Shown piece after piece: positions 27,455 through 35,417 of a DNA stretch of 64,000 nucleotides. Source of the DNA: an uncultured Pelagimonas sp. (lineage in GTDB: Bacteria; Pseudomonadota; Alphaproteobacteria; Rhodobacterales; Rhodobacteraceae). How positions within the stretch are numbered: position 1 is the first letter of the stretch; every line of letters starts with the position of its first letter. Below the pieces are notes generated by a model. The model made no database searches, was not told the DNA's origin, and saw only the letters and a program-made list of their open reading frames with translations. The stretch is taken from assembly GCA_947497905.1 (NCBI GenBank), contig CANMIH010000002.1, positions 186,001 through 250,000 on the forward strand, given 5' to 3'. The translations under genes were made by a program, and so were the position numbers.

Positions 27455-27873
27455 GCGTCTGGATCCACTTTTCCGCGCAGGGATTTTATGGTGCCGCGGG
27501 CTTTTTTGCCCTCAAGGCGACGGCGCTTTGACCCCAATGTTGGGCGGGTTGGTATCCGCCGTTTGGGTTTCACCAGCGCTTTTTGAATAAGCTCGATCAG
27601 GCGCTGACGCGCGATTTCGCGGTTGCGGGCCTGAGAGCGGGTTTCATCCACTTGAAGAATCAACGCGCCTTCATTGGTCCATCGCCGACCGGCCAGCTTG
27701 CGCAGGCGCGTTTTAACTGGGGCAGGCAGATTAGGTGACCGTTCGGCTTCAAAGCGCAGCTCGACCGCAGTCGACACCTTGTTGACGTTTTGCCCACCGG
27801 GTCCTGAGGCGCGAATAAACTGCTCGGTCAGTTCCCAGTCTTCAATGCGGATCTGTTCGTTGATTTCGAGCAT
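27451..27873 (-). CDS. arfB: Alternative ribosome-rescue factor / peptidyl-tRNA hydrolase ArfB
   Basis: A 140-aa release-factor-like protein that frees ribosomes stalled on mRNAs lacking a stop codon. The catalytic GGQ motif is at residues 26-28 (RASGPGGQNVNKV). The basic C-terminal tail (KPKRRIPTRPTLGSKRRRLE, then GKKARGTIKSLRGK) is the part that enters the empty mRNA channel. Length equals E. coli ArfB. The ATG at 27873 is chosen over in-frame codons to 27996, which would add a non-family extension through a hairpin. It shares a 4-nt stop overlap (CTAG) with the upstream TIGR02302 gene. Confidence 0.95.
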   Translation of the reverse strand: MLEINEQIRIEDWELTEQFIRASGPGGQNVNKVSTAVELRFEAERSPNLPAPVKTRLRKLAGRRWTNEGALILQVDETRSQARNREIARQRLIELIQKALVKPKRRIPTRPTLGSKRRRLEGKKARGTIKSLRGKVDPDA

Positions 27874-27923
27874 CGCTTTCCCCTTGCTTGGGGGGGGTAT
27901 GACAGGGAATGGGGGAAAACGGA

Positions 27924-27955
27924 AAGGGTCGCCAAAAGACGACCCTTCGAGAATC
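27924..27955 (-). terminator. Hairpin between the mini-ORF and arfB (terminator or attenuator)
   Basis: AAGGGTCG / CGACCCTT (8 bp, 8-nt loop), followed on the reverse strand by TCCGTTTTCCC. The T-tract is weak. It lies 51 bp upstream of the arfB start and downstream of the 18-codon mini-ORF on the same strand. Confidence 0.5.
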
Positions 27956-28011
27956 CGGAGGCGGGTGCCGGTTAGGCGCGCCAACTCAAAAATCAACGTA
28001 CTGGGTTTCCC

Positions 28012-28068
28012 CTAGCAGGTCTCCTTTCGAACTGTTCCGACACCTCTCTCCAATGCTTCTCTTGACAC
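28012..28068 (-). CDS. 18-aa mini-ORF with an extreme ribosome-binding site
   Basis: GTG at 28068 opens an 18-residue peptide, MSREALERGVGTVRKETC, ending TAG at 28012. Seven nt upstream of the start lies an exceptional Shine-Dalgarno sequence (28070-28084). It sits between the YhhQ gene and arfB, all on the reverse strand. An in-frame TTG farther upstream would give 29 residues. It could be a translated leader peptide, a small protein, or part of a regulatory RNA. The peptide has no signal sequence and no recognised family. Only the ribosome-binding site and an open frame support it. Confidence 0.45.
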   Translation of the reverse strand: MSREALERGVGTVRKETC

Positions 28069-28069
28069 T

Positions 28070-28084
28070 GGATCACCTCCTTTC
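28070..28084 (-). promoter_or_regulatory. 15-nt Shine-Dalgarno, full complement of the 16S rRNA tail
   Basis: On the reverse strand this reads GAAAGGAGGTGATCC, the exact complement of the bacterial 16S rRNA 3' end (GGATCACCTCCTTTC on the + strand). Typical sites pair with 4-6 nt. Spacing to the GTG of the mini-ORF (GGAGG, 7 nt, GTG) is ideal. Confidence 0.7.
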
Positions 28085-28238
28085 AGCTGTGTAACACGCA
28101 AATGGTGCTGTCCGCCTAGGGCCTTTGCGCCCGTAGGTTCGCACGCAAGATGATGGTGCCACACCTTCGGTGATCCACAAAGTCTTTTCTTCGTGAGGAG
28201 GGAAACTTGAAAATTCCCCTCCCTGTGAGTGGTGGTGA
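28085..28238. other. Untranslated stretch between YhhQ and the mini-ORF
   Basis: With the mini-ORF and hairpin this makes a 365-bp gap between the YhhQ and arfB genes. It contains GC-rich inverted segments (GGGCGCAAAGGCCC on the reverse strand) and GGGAGGGGAA / TTTCCCTCC just after the YhhQ stop. It could be a structured leader RNA of the mini-ORF. I recognise no riboswitch class in it. Confidence 0.4.
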
Positions 28239-28889
28239 TCAGGCCGCTGACCGGGTGGCGAGGACGCGCGCCACGATCAAGCGGAACGGAACCAGCGCGA
28301 TCAGGGCGAGAGACAATTTGACGCCCCAGTCCGCCACAGCCAGGGACACCCAAAGCGGGGCTTCTGGACCAACAGTCAGGAAGGGTGCAGCACCCCAGGC
28401 CCAGTTGATCTCGGCATCTGCGGCAGGACCAAAGAAGGTCAGGCTTGCGGAGAAGGCAATGGTGAAGAACAGCGCGGTGTCCAGGGTCGCGCCGACCAGC
28501 GTGCTTGCCAGAGGTGCGCGCCACCAAGCGCCATCGCGCAGGCGATCGAAGATCAGCACGTCGGTCATTTGAGCGCAGAGGAAGCCGATACCGGAGGCAA
28601 AGGCCACGCGCAGGGCAACCGCCGCATAGGTGAAGCCATCACCCTGCAACATGATCTGGCTGCCAATCAGTGAGCAGAGAACCCCGGTGACAAAGCCCAC
28701 CAGAACCACACGACGCGCGGCGTCTGCGCCGTACACGCGGTTCATCACATCGGTGACGAGGAAGGCGAAGGGATAGGTGAAGGCGCCCCAAGTCAGCAGA
28801 CCGTCAAGCAGCAGGAATTGAACAAGGATGTTCGAGACCACTACGATGGTGGCCATGGCAAGAATGCCGGGAATGTGGATGCGTGTCAT
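28239..28889 (-). CDS. YhhQ-type queuosine precursor transporter
   Basis: A 216-aa membrane protein with about six helices, of the YhhQ/vitamin-precursor ECF-like family that imports preQ0/preQ1 for tRNA queuosine synthesis. Family-like features: FAFLVTDVMNRVYGADAARR (the VTDxxNxxYG motif) near residue 40, and acidic-plus-Asp helix ends such as ADAEINWAWGA. Start MTRIHIPGIL at 28889 is preferred; the frame is open 30 codons further upstream without a good ribosome-binding site. No queuosine synthesis gene lies nearby in the window. trhO also modifies tRNA position 34 but is 25 kb away. Confidence 0.87.
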   Translation of the reverse strand: MTRIHIPGILAMATIVVVSNILVQFLLLDGLLTWGAFTYPFAFLVTDVMNRVYGADAARRVVLVGFVTGVLCSLIGSQIMLQGDGFTYAAVALRVAFASGIGFLCAQMTDVLIFDRLRDGAWWRAPLASTLVGATLDTALFFTIAFSASLTFFGPAADAEINWAWGAAPFLTVGPEAPLWVSLAVADWGVKLSLALIALVPFRLIVARVLATRSAA

Positions 28890-28992
28890 GATATGACCCG
28901 TTTTAGCAAGGTTGCGGGAAGAACTTGGCCCGACATGGTCGGACAGGCCGCGTTTAAGAGCGTTATCCGCCCCGCGCAAGTGTTTTGAGGCC

Positions 28993-29892
28993 TTAGCGTC
29001 GGGTCACCCGGTACTCAACAAACTCAGTTCGTTGAAAATCATTGAAATTATCATCCGAGATCATCGTCAGCCGAATGTCTCCTTCGGCGTCTTTCCAGAC
29101 AGACAGGCCCTCAAGGTTATCATGCTGGAGAATCGCTGTTTCAAGCAAGGTTTCTTCGGCCGTGATGGCATCATCATTGAGAAAGAACCGCCGCACGCGG
29201 GATTTGAAGCCAAATCCGGTAAAGGCACGTTCCAGCAGATACAGATTGCCCTCGGCGTCAAAATCAGCACCGACAGGTAAAAACCCTCCCTCACGGCGAA
29301 GCGCGAAGGGTTGGGTCCATTTTCCTTTGGCATAGCGCCACACTGGAAAGGGACGGGTGAGCTTGCCTGATCGTTCTGGGATCGCATACAGCCGGTCTTT
29401 GGGGTCAACGGCGAGCGCTTCCAGCCCGGAGTTGGGTTGAAGGGCTTTGAATTGTTTCGGGCGTGGCAGCCAGGCGGCGGCTTTGAGTGTCAGATAGGCC
29501 CAAACGCGGTGCTGATGTTCGAAGGAAACAAAAATGCGCCCGTCGCTGCGCACCGCAAGCCCCTCGGCATCACTGTATTTTCCCCTAAGCTTGCGCCCAC
29601 GCTCATCACGTAGGTGGCCCTTCTGCTCGGTGACCACATCAGAGATACGCCCGTTGTCCCGGTGCAGCGTACCTGAGACAATGCCCGCCTGATCACTGAT
29701 GGCGGTAAAGCTCTTTCCGTCGGATGACAGTTCGATCCCTGAAAACCCGCCGAGCTTATGGTCGGCGCGCTTCCATTTGTATGATCCCACAAACTGCGCC
29801 TTCTCAGGCGCGGCCGCAGGCAACCCAAGCACGGATGCTGTGACAAAAGCCAGCGCAAACGCAGAGGCTTTACGGAGAGATTTCAGGATCAT
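28993..29892 (-). CDS. Exported phytase-like esterase (esterase-like activity of phytase family)
   Basis: A 299-aa beta-propeller-like secreted protein. The signal peptide is MILKSLRKASAFALAFVTAS with cleavage near PAAA. Features of the phytase-like esterase domain: LGGFSGIELSSDGKSFTAIS, YSDAEGLAVRSDGRIFVSFE, GLEALAVDP, FDAEGNLYLLER and the closing LTMISDDNFNDFQRTEFVEY. The name derives from homology to a domain with reported esterase activity; the real substrate is unknown. Start 29892 chosen for the signal peptide. The gene is 7 bp behind mepA on the same strand and may share its message. Confidence 0.85.
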   Translation of the reverse strand: MILKSLRKASAFALAFVTASVLGLPAAAPEKAQFVGSYKWKRADHKLGGFSGIELSSDGKSFTAISDQAGIVSGTLHRDNGRISDVVTEQKGHLRDERGRKLRGKYSDAEGLAVRSDGRIFVSFEHQHRVWAYLTLKAAAWLPRPKQFKALQPNSGLEALAVDPKDRLYAIPERSGKLTRPFPVWRYAKGKWTQPFALRREGGFLPVGADFDAEGNLYLLERAFTGFGFKSRVRRFFLNDDAITAEETLLETAILQHDNLEGLSVWKDAEGDIRLTMISDDNFNDFQRTEFVEYRVTRR

Positions 29893-29899
29893 GAAGGGG

Positions 29900-30814
29900 T
29901 TACTTTGACGCCAGAACACCGGCGCATTGCCCGGGCAGATCACCCATGGTCAATTCGCGGCGCGGTTTGGGCTTGGGCGCATTTGGGTTTGGCGGCGGCG
30001 GGTTCAGAATACGGTCGACCCAACCTTCCGCTTCCGCACAGCCGTCACCGGCTGGGATGGCCGCCTGATCGACGCAACCGTTCGCGCTGTCAGGACAGCT
30101 CAGCCGCACATGGAAGTGATAGTGATGACCCCACCATGGGCGAATTTTGCGCAGCCAGGATCGATCGCCTTTGGCGTCCTTACACATCTGTACCTTGGCG
30201 CCAGGGAAGATGAAAATCCGGGCAACACGTGGGTCACTCGCGGCAGCCTTGAGAATGTTGTGATGCGCGCGGGTCCAATTGTTGTTGGTATAGGCCCCGG
30301 AAGACCGGCGCATCGAAATGGATGAGATGTTTTCGCGTTGCTTTTCCGTCAGGTTCAAATCATCCGCCGGGCGCAGCCAGATATCCGCATCAAGACCGAT
30401 CTGGTGGCTGCGGTGTCCGGTCAGCATAGGTCCACCGCGTGGTTGGCTCAGGTCACCGACATAGAGGCCATCCCAACCCGGTTGGCGGGCGGCCTTGCGT
30501 GACAGGTTCTGAACGTAATCAATGAGTTCAGGGTGCCCCCAGTTGCGGTTGCGTGACAGGCGCATGGCCTGCCAGGTTTCCCCGGTTTCAGGCAATTGCA
30601 CTGCGCCGGCCAGACAGCCTTTGGCATATCCACCATAGGGTGAGGGGGATTGGCCGGATGCGCTGGGTTTGGCACCAAATAGGGCCTTTGCCTCTTTGGT
30701 GGCCAACACGGGGTCAATGCGCACATTTGGTGTTGTCGGCGTATGCGCGCGTTTCGCGCTACATGCGGTCAATGCCAGACATAGGCCAAAAACAACAAGA
30801 TTACGGATCATCAT
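29900..30814 (-). CDS. mepA: Penicillin-insensitive murein endopeptidase
   Basis: A 304-aa LAS-family zinc peptidase that cleaves D-alanyl-meso-DAP cross-links in peptidoglycan. The N-terminus carries a lipoprotein signal (MMIRNLVVFGLCLALTACSA, lipobox LTAC), unlike the soluble E. coli enzyme. Zinc-site motifs: GHRSHQIGLDADIW near residue 130 and HHYHFHVRLSCP near 240, plus paired cysteines. It starts by ATGA overlap with the end of the MFS gene, with GGGAGA upstream. The tail is Pro-rich (NPPPPNPNAPKPKPRR). Confidence 0.93.
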   Translation of the reverse strand: MMIRNLVVFGLCLALTACSAKRAHTPTTPNVRIDPVLATKEAKALFGAKPSASGQSPSPYGGYAKGCLAGAVQLPETGETWQAMRLSRNRNWGHPELIDYVQNLSRKAARQPGWDGLYVGDLSQPRGGPMLTGHRSHQIGLDADIWLRPADDLNLTEKQRENISSISMRRSSGAYTNNNWTRAHHNILKAAASDPRVARIFIFPGAKVQMCKDAKGDRSWLRKIRPWWGHHYHFHVRLSCPDSANGCVDQAAIPAGDGCAEAEGWVDRILNPPPPNPNAPKPKPRRELTMGDLPGQCAGVLASK

Positions 30815-32178
30815 ACCTGCTCTCCCAAAGGATTGACCCATCGTAGCAGAATAAGGCCAATAATGAAGAGACCGATCACTGGCAAAAAGGCCAGTTGGTT
30901 GCTTTGGGTGAGGTAGGTGAAGAGCGCAATCAACGCGGGCGCGAGCCAGGCCGTGGCGCGACCAGCCAGTGCAAATAGGCCAAAGGCTTCGCCGCTACGG
31001 GCTGGATCTGCGTGTCGTACCATGAGTGATCGGGATGCCGAATAAAGCGCGCCTCCCATGCCACCGATCACCGCACCACAGATAAAGAAGATCACATCCG
31101 GCAAGGTGGATCCTTCGCTGAGGGGGATACCAAACAGGCTCTCGCGCGACATGCCTACGATAAAACTGCAAACGATAATGAGCAGGACAATCGCACCGAT
31201 GATCACGGGTTTGGGGCCCAAACGCTGATCCGCAATACCTCCGGCCCAGGTCAGCAGCGCGGCAGCAATGGCTGCGATGATTCCAAAAACACCAATTTGG
31301 ATGATGCTCCAGCCCAGAACCAATGTCGCATAGACACCGCCATAGGCATAAAGGGCGCTCAGGGCGTCGCGATAAAACAGAGAGGCGAGCAGGAAATTGC
31401 GGGTTGAGCGTTGTTGCCCAACTGTGCGGATATTGGCGCGCAGGTCGGCTACCACTCGGCCAAAGGTGACTTTTGATGCGCTGGTATCGGGTTTGTCGAC
31501 CGTCCACTTGAAGAACGGAATGAGAAAGATAGCGAACCAGATGGCGATAAAGGGGCCGACAAAGCGCGTGCCTTCCCGTGCTTCGGGATCAAGTCCAAAG
31601 GCTGGGGACAAGCCGATCAGAGTTTTCCCGGTGTCATTTTCCGCAAAAAACAACAGCATGATAAAGAGCGAGAGCACGCCGCCCCAATAGCCAAAGGCCG
31701 CAGCATTGCCGCTGATCCGACCGACATCTTCAGTGTCCCCCAGATCGGGCAGAATGGCGTTGTTGAGATTAAAGGCGCTTTCAGAGGCAACAAAGCCGAT
31801 CCAAAAGGCGGCTAGGGCAAATATCAATCCGGTGCCATCCGGTTGCAGCCCCCACAGGGAGGCAGCGCAGACAACCGCAATAGTTGCGAGCGCCCAAAAC
31901 CAAGGCCGCTTGCGCCCGGTCATGTCTGCGAAGGCGCCAAGGAACGGGGCTGTGAAGGCGATGAAAAGGCCAGCAAAAGTTTGAGCCGTAGACCATAGGC
32001 CCTGAGCCTCGACTTTAGCGCTGGCGGCATCCGCGCCAAGCGACATGAAGTACTGGGTCGCAACGGCAGCGAAATAGGGGCTGAAAATAAAGGTCAGGCC
32101 TAAGGTTGCATAGGGCTGTTGCGCCCAATCAAAAAAAGCCCAGCCCCAAACGCGCTGTTTCAAAGTTGGTTCTGCCAT
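30811..32178 (-). CDS. UMF1-type major facilitator transporter
   Basis: A 455-aa membrane protein with about 12 helices. The opening WGWAFFDWAQQPYATLGLTF is characteristic of the UMF1/Atg22-like MFS branch; other helices hold FADMTGRKRPW and GGIADQRLGPKP (the loop 2-3 and 8-9 MFS motifs), and SRSLMVRHADPARSGEAFGL late. Bacterial substrates are unknown; Atg22 relatives in fungi export vacuolar amino acids. Start MAEPTLKQ at 32178 is preferred over an ATG 15 codons upstream. It overlaps mepA by 4 nt. Confidence 0.88.
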   Translation of the reverse strand: MAEPTLKQRVWGWAFFDWAQQPYATLGLTFIFSPYFAAVATQYFMSLGADAASAKVEAQGLWSTAQTFAGLFIAFTAPFLGAFADMTGRKRPWFWALATIAVVCAASLWGLQPDGTGLIFALAAFWIGFVASESAFNLNNAILPDLGDTEDVGRISGNAAAFGYWGGVLSLFIMLLFFAENDTGKTLIGLSPAFGLDPEAREGTRFVGPFIAIWFAIFLIPFFKWTVDKPDTSASKVTFGRVVADLRANIRTVGQQRSTRNFLLASLFYRDALSALYAYGGVYATLVLGWSIIQIGVFGIIAAIAAALLTWAGGIADQRLGPKPVIIGAIVLLIIVCSFIVGMSRESLFGIPLSEGSTLPDVIFFICGAVIGGMGGALYSASRSLMVRHADPARSGEAFGLFALAGRATAWLAPALIALFTYLTQSNQLAFLPVIGLFIIGLILLRWVNPLGEQV

Positions 32179-32241
32179 ACCCGTCCCCCAATACTGGGGC
32201 AGTTGTCCCCTGAGGGGGGACAAGTGGCAAGAGGTTTCACT

Positions 32242-32796
32242 CTAGATCTTTGGGATCTCGGGCTGTTTCTCTGGGGGCCAGGGGCGCTGAGCTTCGGCGT
32301 CGAGCCAGGCAAGCACCCATTCCGGCAGATCCGGGCGCGGCGTGTCCATACCCATAGCCTGCATCACGCGATCCGGTGAGACGATACCGTTTTTGTCAGT
32401 CACAGCAGTGCGGTACAGCCCGTGGCTCGTACAATCTCCACGGCTATTCCACATGCTTTGCTCAAGATACACAAAGCGCTCATCCCATCCAATCATGCGT
32501 GAATACATGGTGAGCCTGTCAAACATCCGTACCCGCTTGCGGTAGCGCAGGGCGGATCCCGCAACAGTCAGCCCCCAGCGTTCCCGCTTGAGAGTGTCTA
32601 CGACGCCGGTGCGTTCTGCCAAGGGGATACGCCCGAGATCAAAGATCGTCAGCGTGCGACCGTTGTTCAATTCCATCCACATATCCAGATCCCACGGCCA
32701 GCAGATGTGATGCGACACATGGGTGCCCAGTGGCTCCAGCTTGGGCTGGCGCCGGGCGAGGATCATTTCTTTGGCCATACGGATAAAGGGATACAT
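32242..32796 (-). CDS. Acyl-CoA thioesterase-like protein (hotdog fold)
   Basis: A 184-aa protein of the THEM6-like/4HBT type. The hotdog signature is WMELNNGRTLTIFDLGR near residue 40 (the D/N-x-N-G pattern with the following helix), then a beta-strand block RYRKRVRMFDRLTMYSRMIG and FVYLEQSMW. Likely hydrolyses medium or long acyl-CoA esters (family inference). Upstream of the MFS gene on the same strand (63-bp gap), so probably in its operon. Divergent from the YggT gene, with 131 bp for promoters. Confidence 0.82.
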   Translation of the reverse strand: MYPFIRMAKEMILARRQPKLEPLGTHVSHHICWPWDLDMWMELNNGRTLTIFDLGRIPLAERTGVVDTLKRERWGLTVAGSALRYRKRVRMFDRLTMYSRMIGWDERFVYLEQSMWNSRGDCTSHGLYRTAVTDKNGIVSPDRVMQAMGMDTPRPDLPEWVLAWLDAEAQRPWPPEKQPEIPKI

Positions 32797-32927
32797 AAGC
32801 AGGGCTCCTTTCGCAGCTCACCTGCGCTCCGTTAACCCTGACGTCAACCACGACCTCGCGGCATACTTGCCCTTTACCCTTTACATGCTTAGGTGTGAGG
32901 CGCTGACACCGTAACACGAGGCCCCGG

Positions 32928-33215
32928 ATGTATTCGCTTTTCCAGATCCTGATGCTGATCCTGAACATTGTCTGGTTCTTCATCATTGCCCATGTGATCA
33001 TGAGCTGGTTGATCAATTTCCAGGTGCTGAACGTGCGTCAGCAGCTTGTTGGCCAGATCTGGTATGGTCTGAACCGCATGCTTGAGCCAATGTATGCCAA
33101 GATCCGTTCAATCCTGCCGCCGATGGGCGGACTTGATCTTGCGCCGCTGATTGCGCTTGTGGGTGTCTATGCGCTGCAGATTATTTTGGCCAATAACATC
33201 GGCTACTTCCTCTGA
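32928..33215 (+). CDS. YggT-family membrane protein
   Basis: A 95-aa protein with two hydrophobic segments (about 5-28 and 70-92) separated by an amphipathic loop containing RMLEPMYAKIRSILPPMGG, the YggT family signature. The family function is unsettled (linked to osmotic shock, cell division and membrane-protein insertion in different bacteria). Single gene with a downstream hairpin; recQ follows on the same strand after 111 bp. Confidence 0.92.
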   Translation: MYSLFQILMLILNIVWFFIIAHVIMSWLINFQVLNVRQQLVGQIWYGLNRMLEPMYAKIRSILPPMGGLDLAPLIALVGVYALQIILANNIGYFL

Positions 33216-33228
33216 ACTTGTCCAAATC

Positions 33229-33256
33229 CCCCTGAATGATTTGTCGTTCAGGGGTT
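33229..33256 (+). terminator. Hairpin after the YggT gene
   Basis: CCCCTGAA / TTCAGGGG, an 8-bp perfect stem with a 10-nt loop, followed by TTGATT. The T-run is short, so it may be a weak terminator or an mRNA-stabilising hairpin. Confidence 0.55.
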
Positions 33257-33326
33257 GATTCACCGATTCTTGGTATGAGATTGTCGGGATCAGAGCAGAT
33301 CTAGTAGACAATCGGCAGGTTCCCCT

Positions 33327-35387
33327 ATGCCCCGTGACACCGCGCCCGGAGAGGCGCTGTTGAAGGATATCTTCGGCTTTGATGCCTTTCGCCCCGGTCA
33401 GGGGGAAATTGTCGACGCCGTTGCACGCGGTGAAAACGTTCTTGCCATCATGCCCACCGGTGGCGGTAAGTCCCTGTGTTTCCAGCTGCCTGCGCTGATG
33501 CGTCAGGGGATTACCGTTGTAATTTCCCCTTTGATTGCCCTGATGCGCGATCAGGTGCGCGGGCTACGCGAAGCGGGCGTGGCGGCGGGGGCGCTGACTT
33601 CAGGAAATTCTCAGGAGGAAACCGACGCCGTCTGGGATATGCTTCACGATGGGTCGCTGAAACTTCTCTACCTGGCACCAGAACGACTGGCGAGCAGCAA
33701 CACGCAACATATGCTGTCACAGGCGGGTGTGTCGCTGATTGCCGTTGATGAAGCGCATTGTGTGAGCCAATGGGGACATGACTTCCGCCCCGACTATCTG
33801 CGCATCGGCGCGCTTAGGCAGGCACTTGATGTGCCGTTGGCAGCGTTCACCGCAACCGCAGATCAGGAAACGCAGGGCGAGATTGTAAATCGCCTGTTTG
33901 GAGGTGAACTTCCGCAAACCTTCCTACGTGGGTTTGACCGCCCAAATATTCACCTGGCGTTTCAACCCAAAGACAGTCCTCGCAAACAGATCCTGAATTT
34001 TGCAGAGGCCCGTCGTGGTCGGTCGGGCATTGTCTATTGCGGCACGCGGGCACGGACCGAAAGCCTTGCCAAGGCCCTTGGGGACGAGGGGCACAACGCC
34101 TGTTTCTATCACGGCGGCATGGAGGCTGAGAGCCGCCGCCGCGTTGAAGAACGCTTTGCTACCGAAGATGGGTTGATTGTGGTGGCGACGGTTGCCTTTG
34201 GAATGGGGGTCGATAAACCGGACATCCGTTGGGTCGCCCATGCCGACCTGCCCAAAAGCATCGAGGCCTATTATCAGGAAATCGGCCGCGCTGGTCGAGA
34301 TGGCGCGCCTGCGGAAACACTTACGCTGTATGGCCCGGACGACATTCGGTTGCGGCGGTCGCAGATTGACGAAGGCTTGGCCCCGGCGGATCGCCGCGAC
34401 GCGGATCACGGTCGGTTGAATGCACTTCTAGGTCTTGCTGAGGCGCAGGGGTGCCGTCGTCAGGTGCTGCTTGGCTATTTTGGTGAGGCCTCGGAAGGTT
34501 GCGGTAATTGCGACCTCTGTGACACGCCACCGGAGTTGTTCGACGGCACCGAAGCCGTGCGCAAAGCGCTCTCAGCGGCACTGCGCACTGACGAAAGCTA
34601 TGGCGCGGGGCACCTGATTGATATCTTGCTGGGCAATGAGACCGACAAGGTGCGCGCGCGCGGTCATGAAAATCTACCGACTTTTGCCGTCGGGAAAGAT
34701 CTGACCAAAGGGCAATGGCAGGCAGTGTTTCGACAGATGATGGGGCATGATCTAATGCGTCCGGATGCCGAGCGGCATGGGGCTTTGGTGATGACCGATC
34801 GTGCTTTGCCAATTTTGAAAGGCGAAGAGCAGATCAATCTGCGCCGGGATGTTGTGCGCAAAGCGGCAGAGCGTCGGCCAGCGGTGAAAATGCTGGTCAA
34901 TGAAGAAGACATGCCGATGATGTCTGCGCTCAAAGCCAAACGCCGGGCTTTGGCCGAAGCGGCCCGCGCGCCGGCCTATGTCATTTTCCCAGACCGCACC
35001 TTGATCGAAATGGCAGAAAAACGTCCCGAGACCCTGGATGAGATGGCCCGGATCAGTGGGGTGGGTGCCAAGAAACTTGAACGTTACGGCGCAGCGTTTT
35101 TGGAAGTGATCACCGGCGCCCGAGAAGAGCTCCACCCGATGCGGCGCAAACTGGCGGGGAGCGAGTCCGGGCAATTATATGACGCGCTGATGGAAGCACA
35201 GGTGCGTCTGGCGCGGGGTGAAGACGGAACGGGGAAATATCTCAGCTGTACCAATGCGACCTTGGCCAAAATCGCCAAGCATCGTCCCAACTCTCTATCC
35301 TCGCTTGAAAACGTCAGCGGCATGGATTCTCAAAAAGCCGAGAGATTTGGACAGGCCTTTCTGGACGTGCTGCATGAGGCCCCCTAA
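33327..35387 (+). CDS. recQ: ATP-dependent DNA helicase RecQ with tandem HRDC domains
   Basis: A 686-aa 3'-5' superfamily-2 helicase of recombination repair. Walker A is MPTGGGKSLCFQLP, Walker B is VDEAHCVSQWGHDFRPDY, and motif VI is YQEIGRAGRDG. The RecQ-C zinc cluster is formed by C(RRQVLLGYFGE)...CGNCDLC. The C-terminus holds two HRDC-like modules: LIEMAEKRPETLDEMARISG (about 555-595) and LAKIAKHRPNSLSSLENVSG (about 640-680). E. coli RecQ (about 610 aa) has one, which explains the greater length. yaaA follows 30 bp downstream. Confidence 0.96.
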   Translation: MPRDTAPGEALLKDIFGFDAFRPGQGEIVDAVARGENVLAIMPTGGGKSLCFQLPALMRQGITVVISPLIALMRDQVRGLREAGVAAGALTSGNSQEETDAVWDMLHDGSLKLLYLAPERLASSNTQHMLSQAGVSLIAVDEAHCVSQWGHDFRPDYLRIGALRQALDVPLAAFTATADQETQGEIVNRLFGGELPQTFLRGFDRPNIHLAFQPKDSPRKQILNFAEARRGRSGIVYCGTRARTESLAKALGDEGHNACFYHGGMEAESRRRVEERFATEDGLIVVATVAFGMGVDKPDIRWVAHADLPKSIEAYYQEIGRAGRDGAPAETLTLYGPDDIRLRRSQIDEGLAPADRRDADHGRLNALLGLAEAQGCRRQVLLGYFGEASEGCGNCDLCDTPPELFDGTEAVRKALSAALRTDESYGAGHLIDILLGNETDKVRARGHENLPTFAVGKDLTKGQWQAVFRQMMGHDLMRPDAERHGALVMTDRALPILKGEEQINLRRDVVRKAAERRPAVKMLVNEEDMPMMSALKAKRRALAEAARAPAYVIFPDRTLIEMAEKRPETLDEMARISGVGAKKLERYGAAFLEVITGAREELHPMRRKLAGSESGQLYDALMEAQVRLARGEDGTGKYLSCTNATLAKIAKHRPNSLSSLENVSGMDSQKAERFGQAFLDVLHEAP

Positions 35388-35417
35388 ATCTAGCAGACAA
35401 GACAAAAAGGAATTGCC

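Noticed and set aside
28070-28084. Fragment of a 16S rRNA gene
   Set aside because: Only 15 nt match the rRNA 3' end; flanks do not. Better explained as an extended Shine-Dalgarno on the opposite strand.
28890-28992. preQ1 riboswitch upstream of the YhhQ gene
   Set aside because: I could not recognise a preQ1-I, -II or -III aptamer pattern in the roughly 100 bases before the start.
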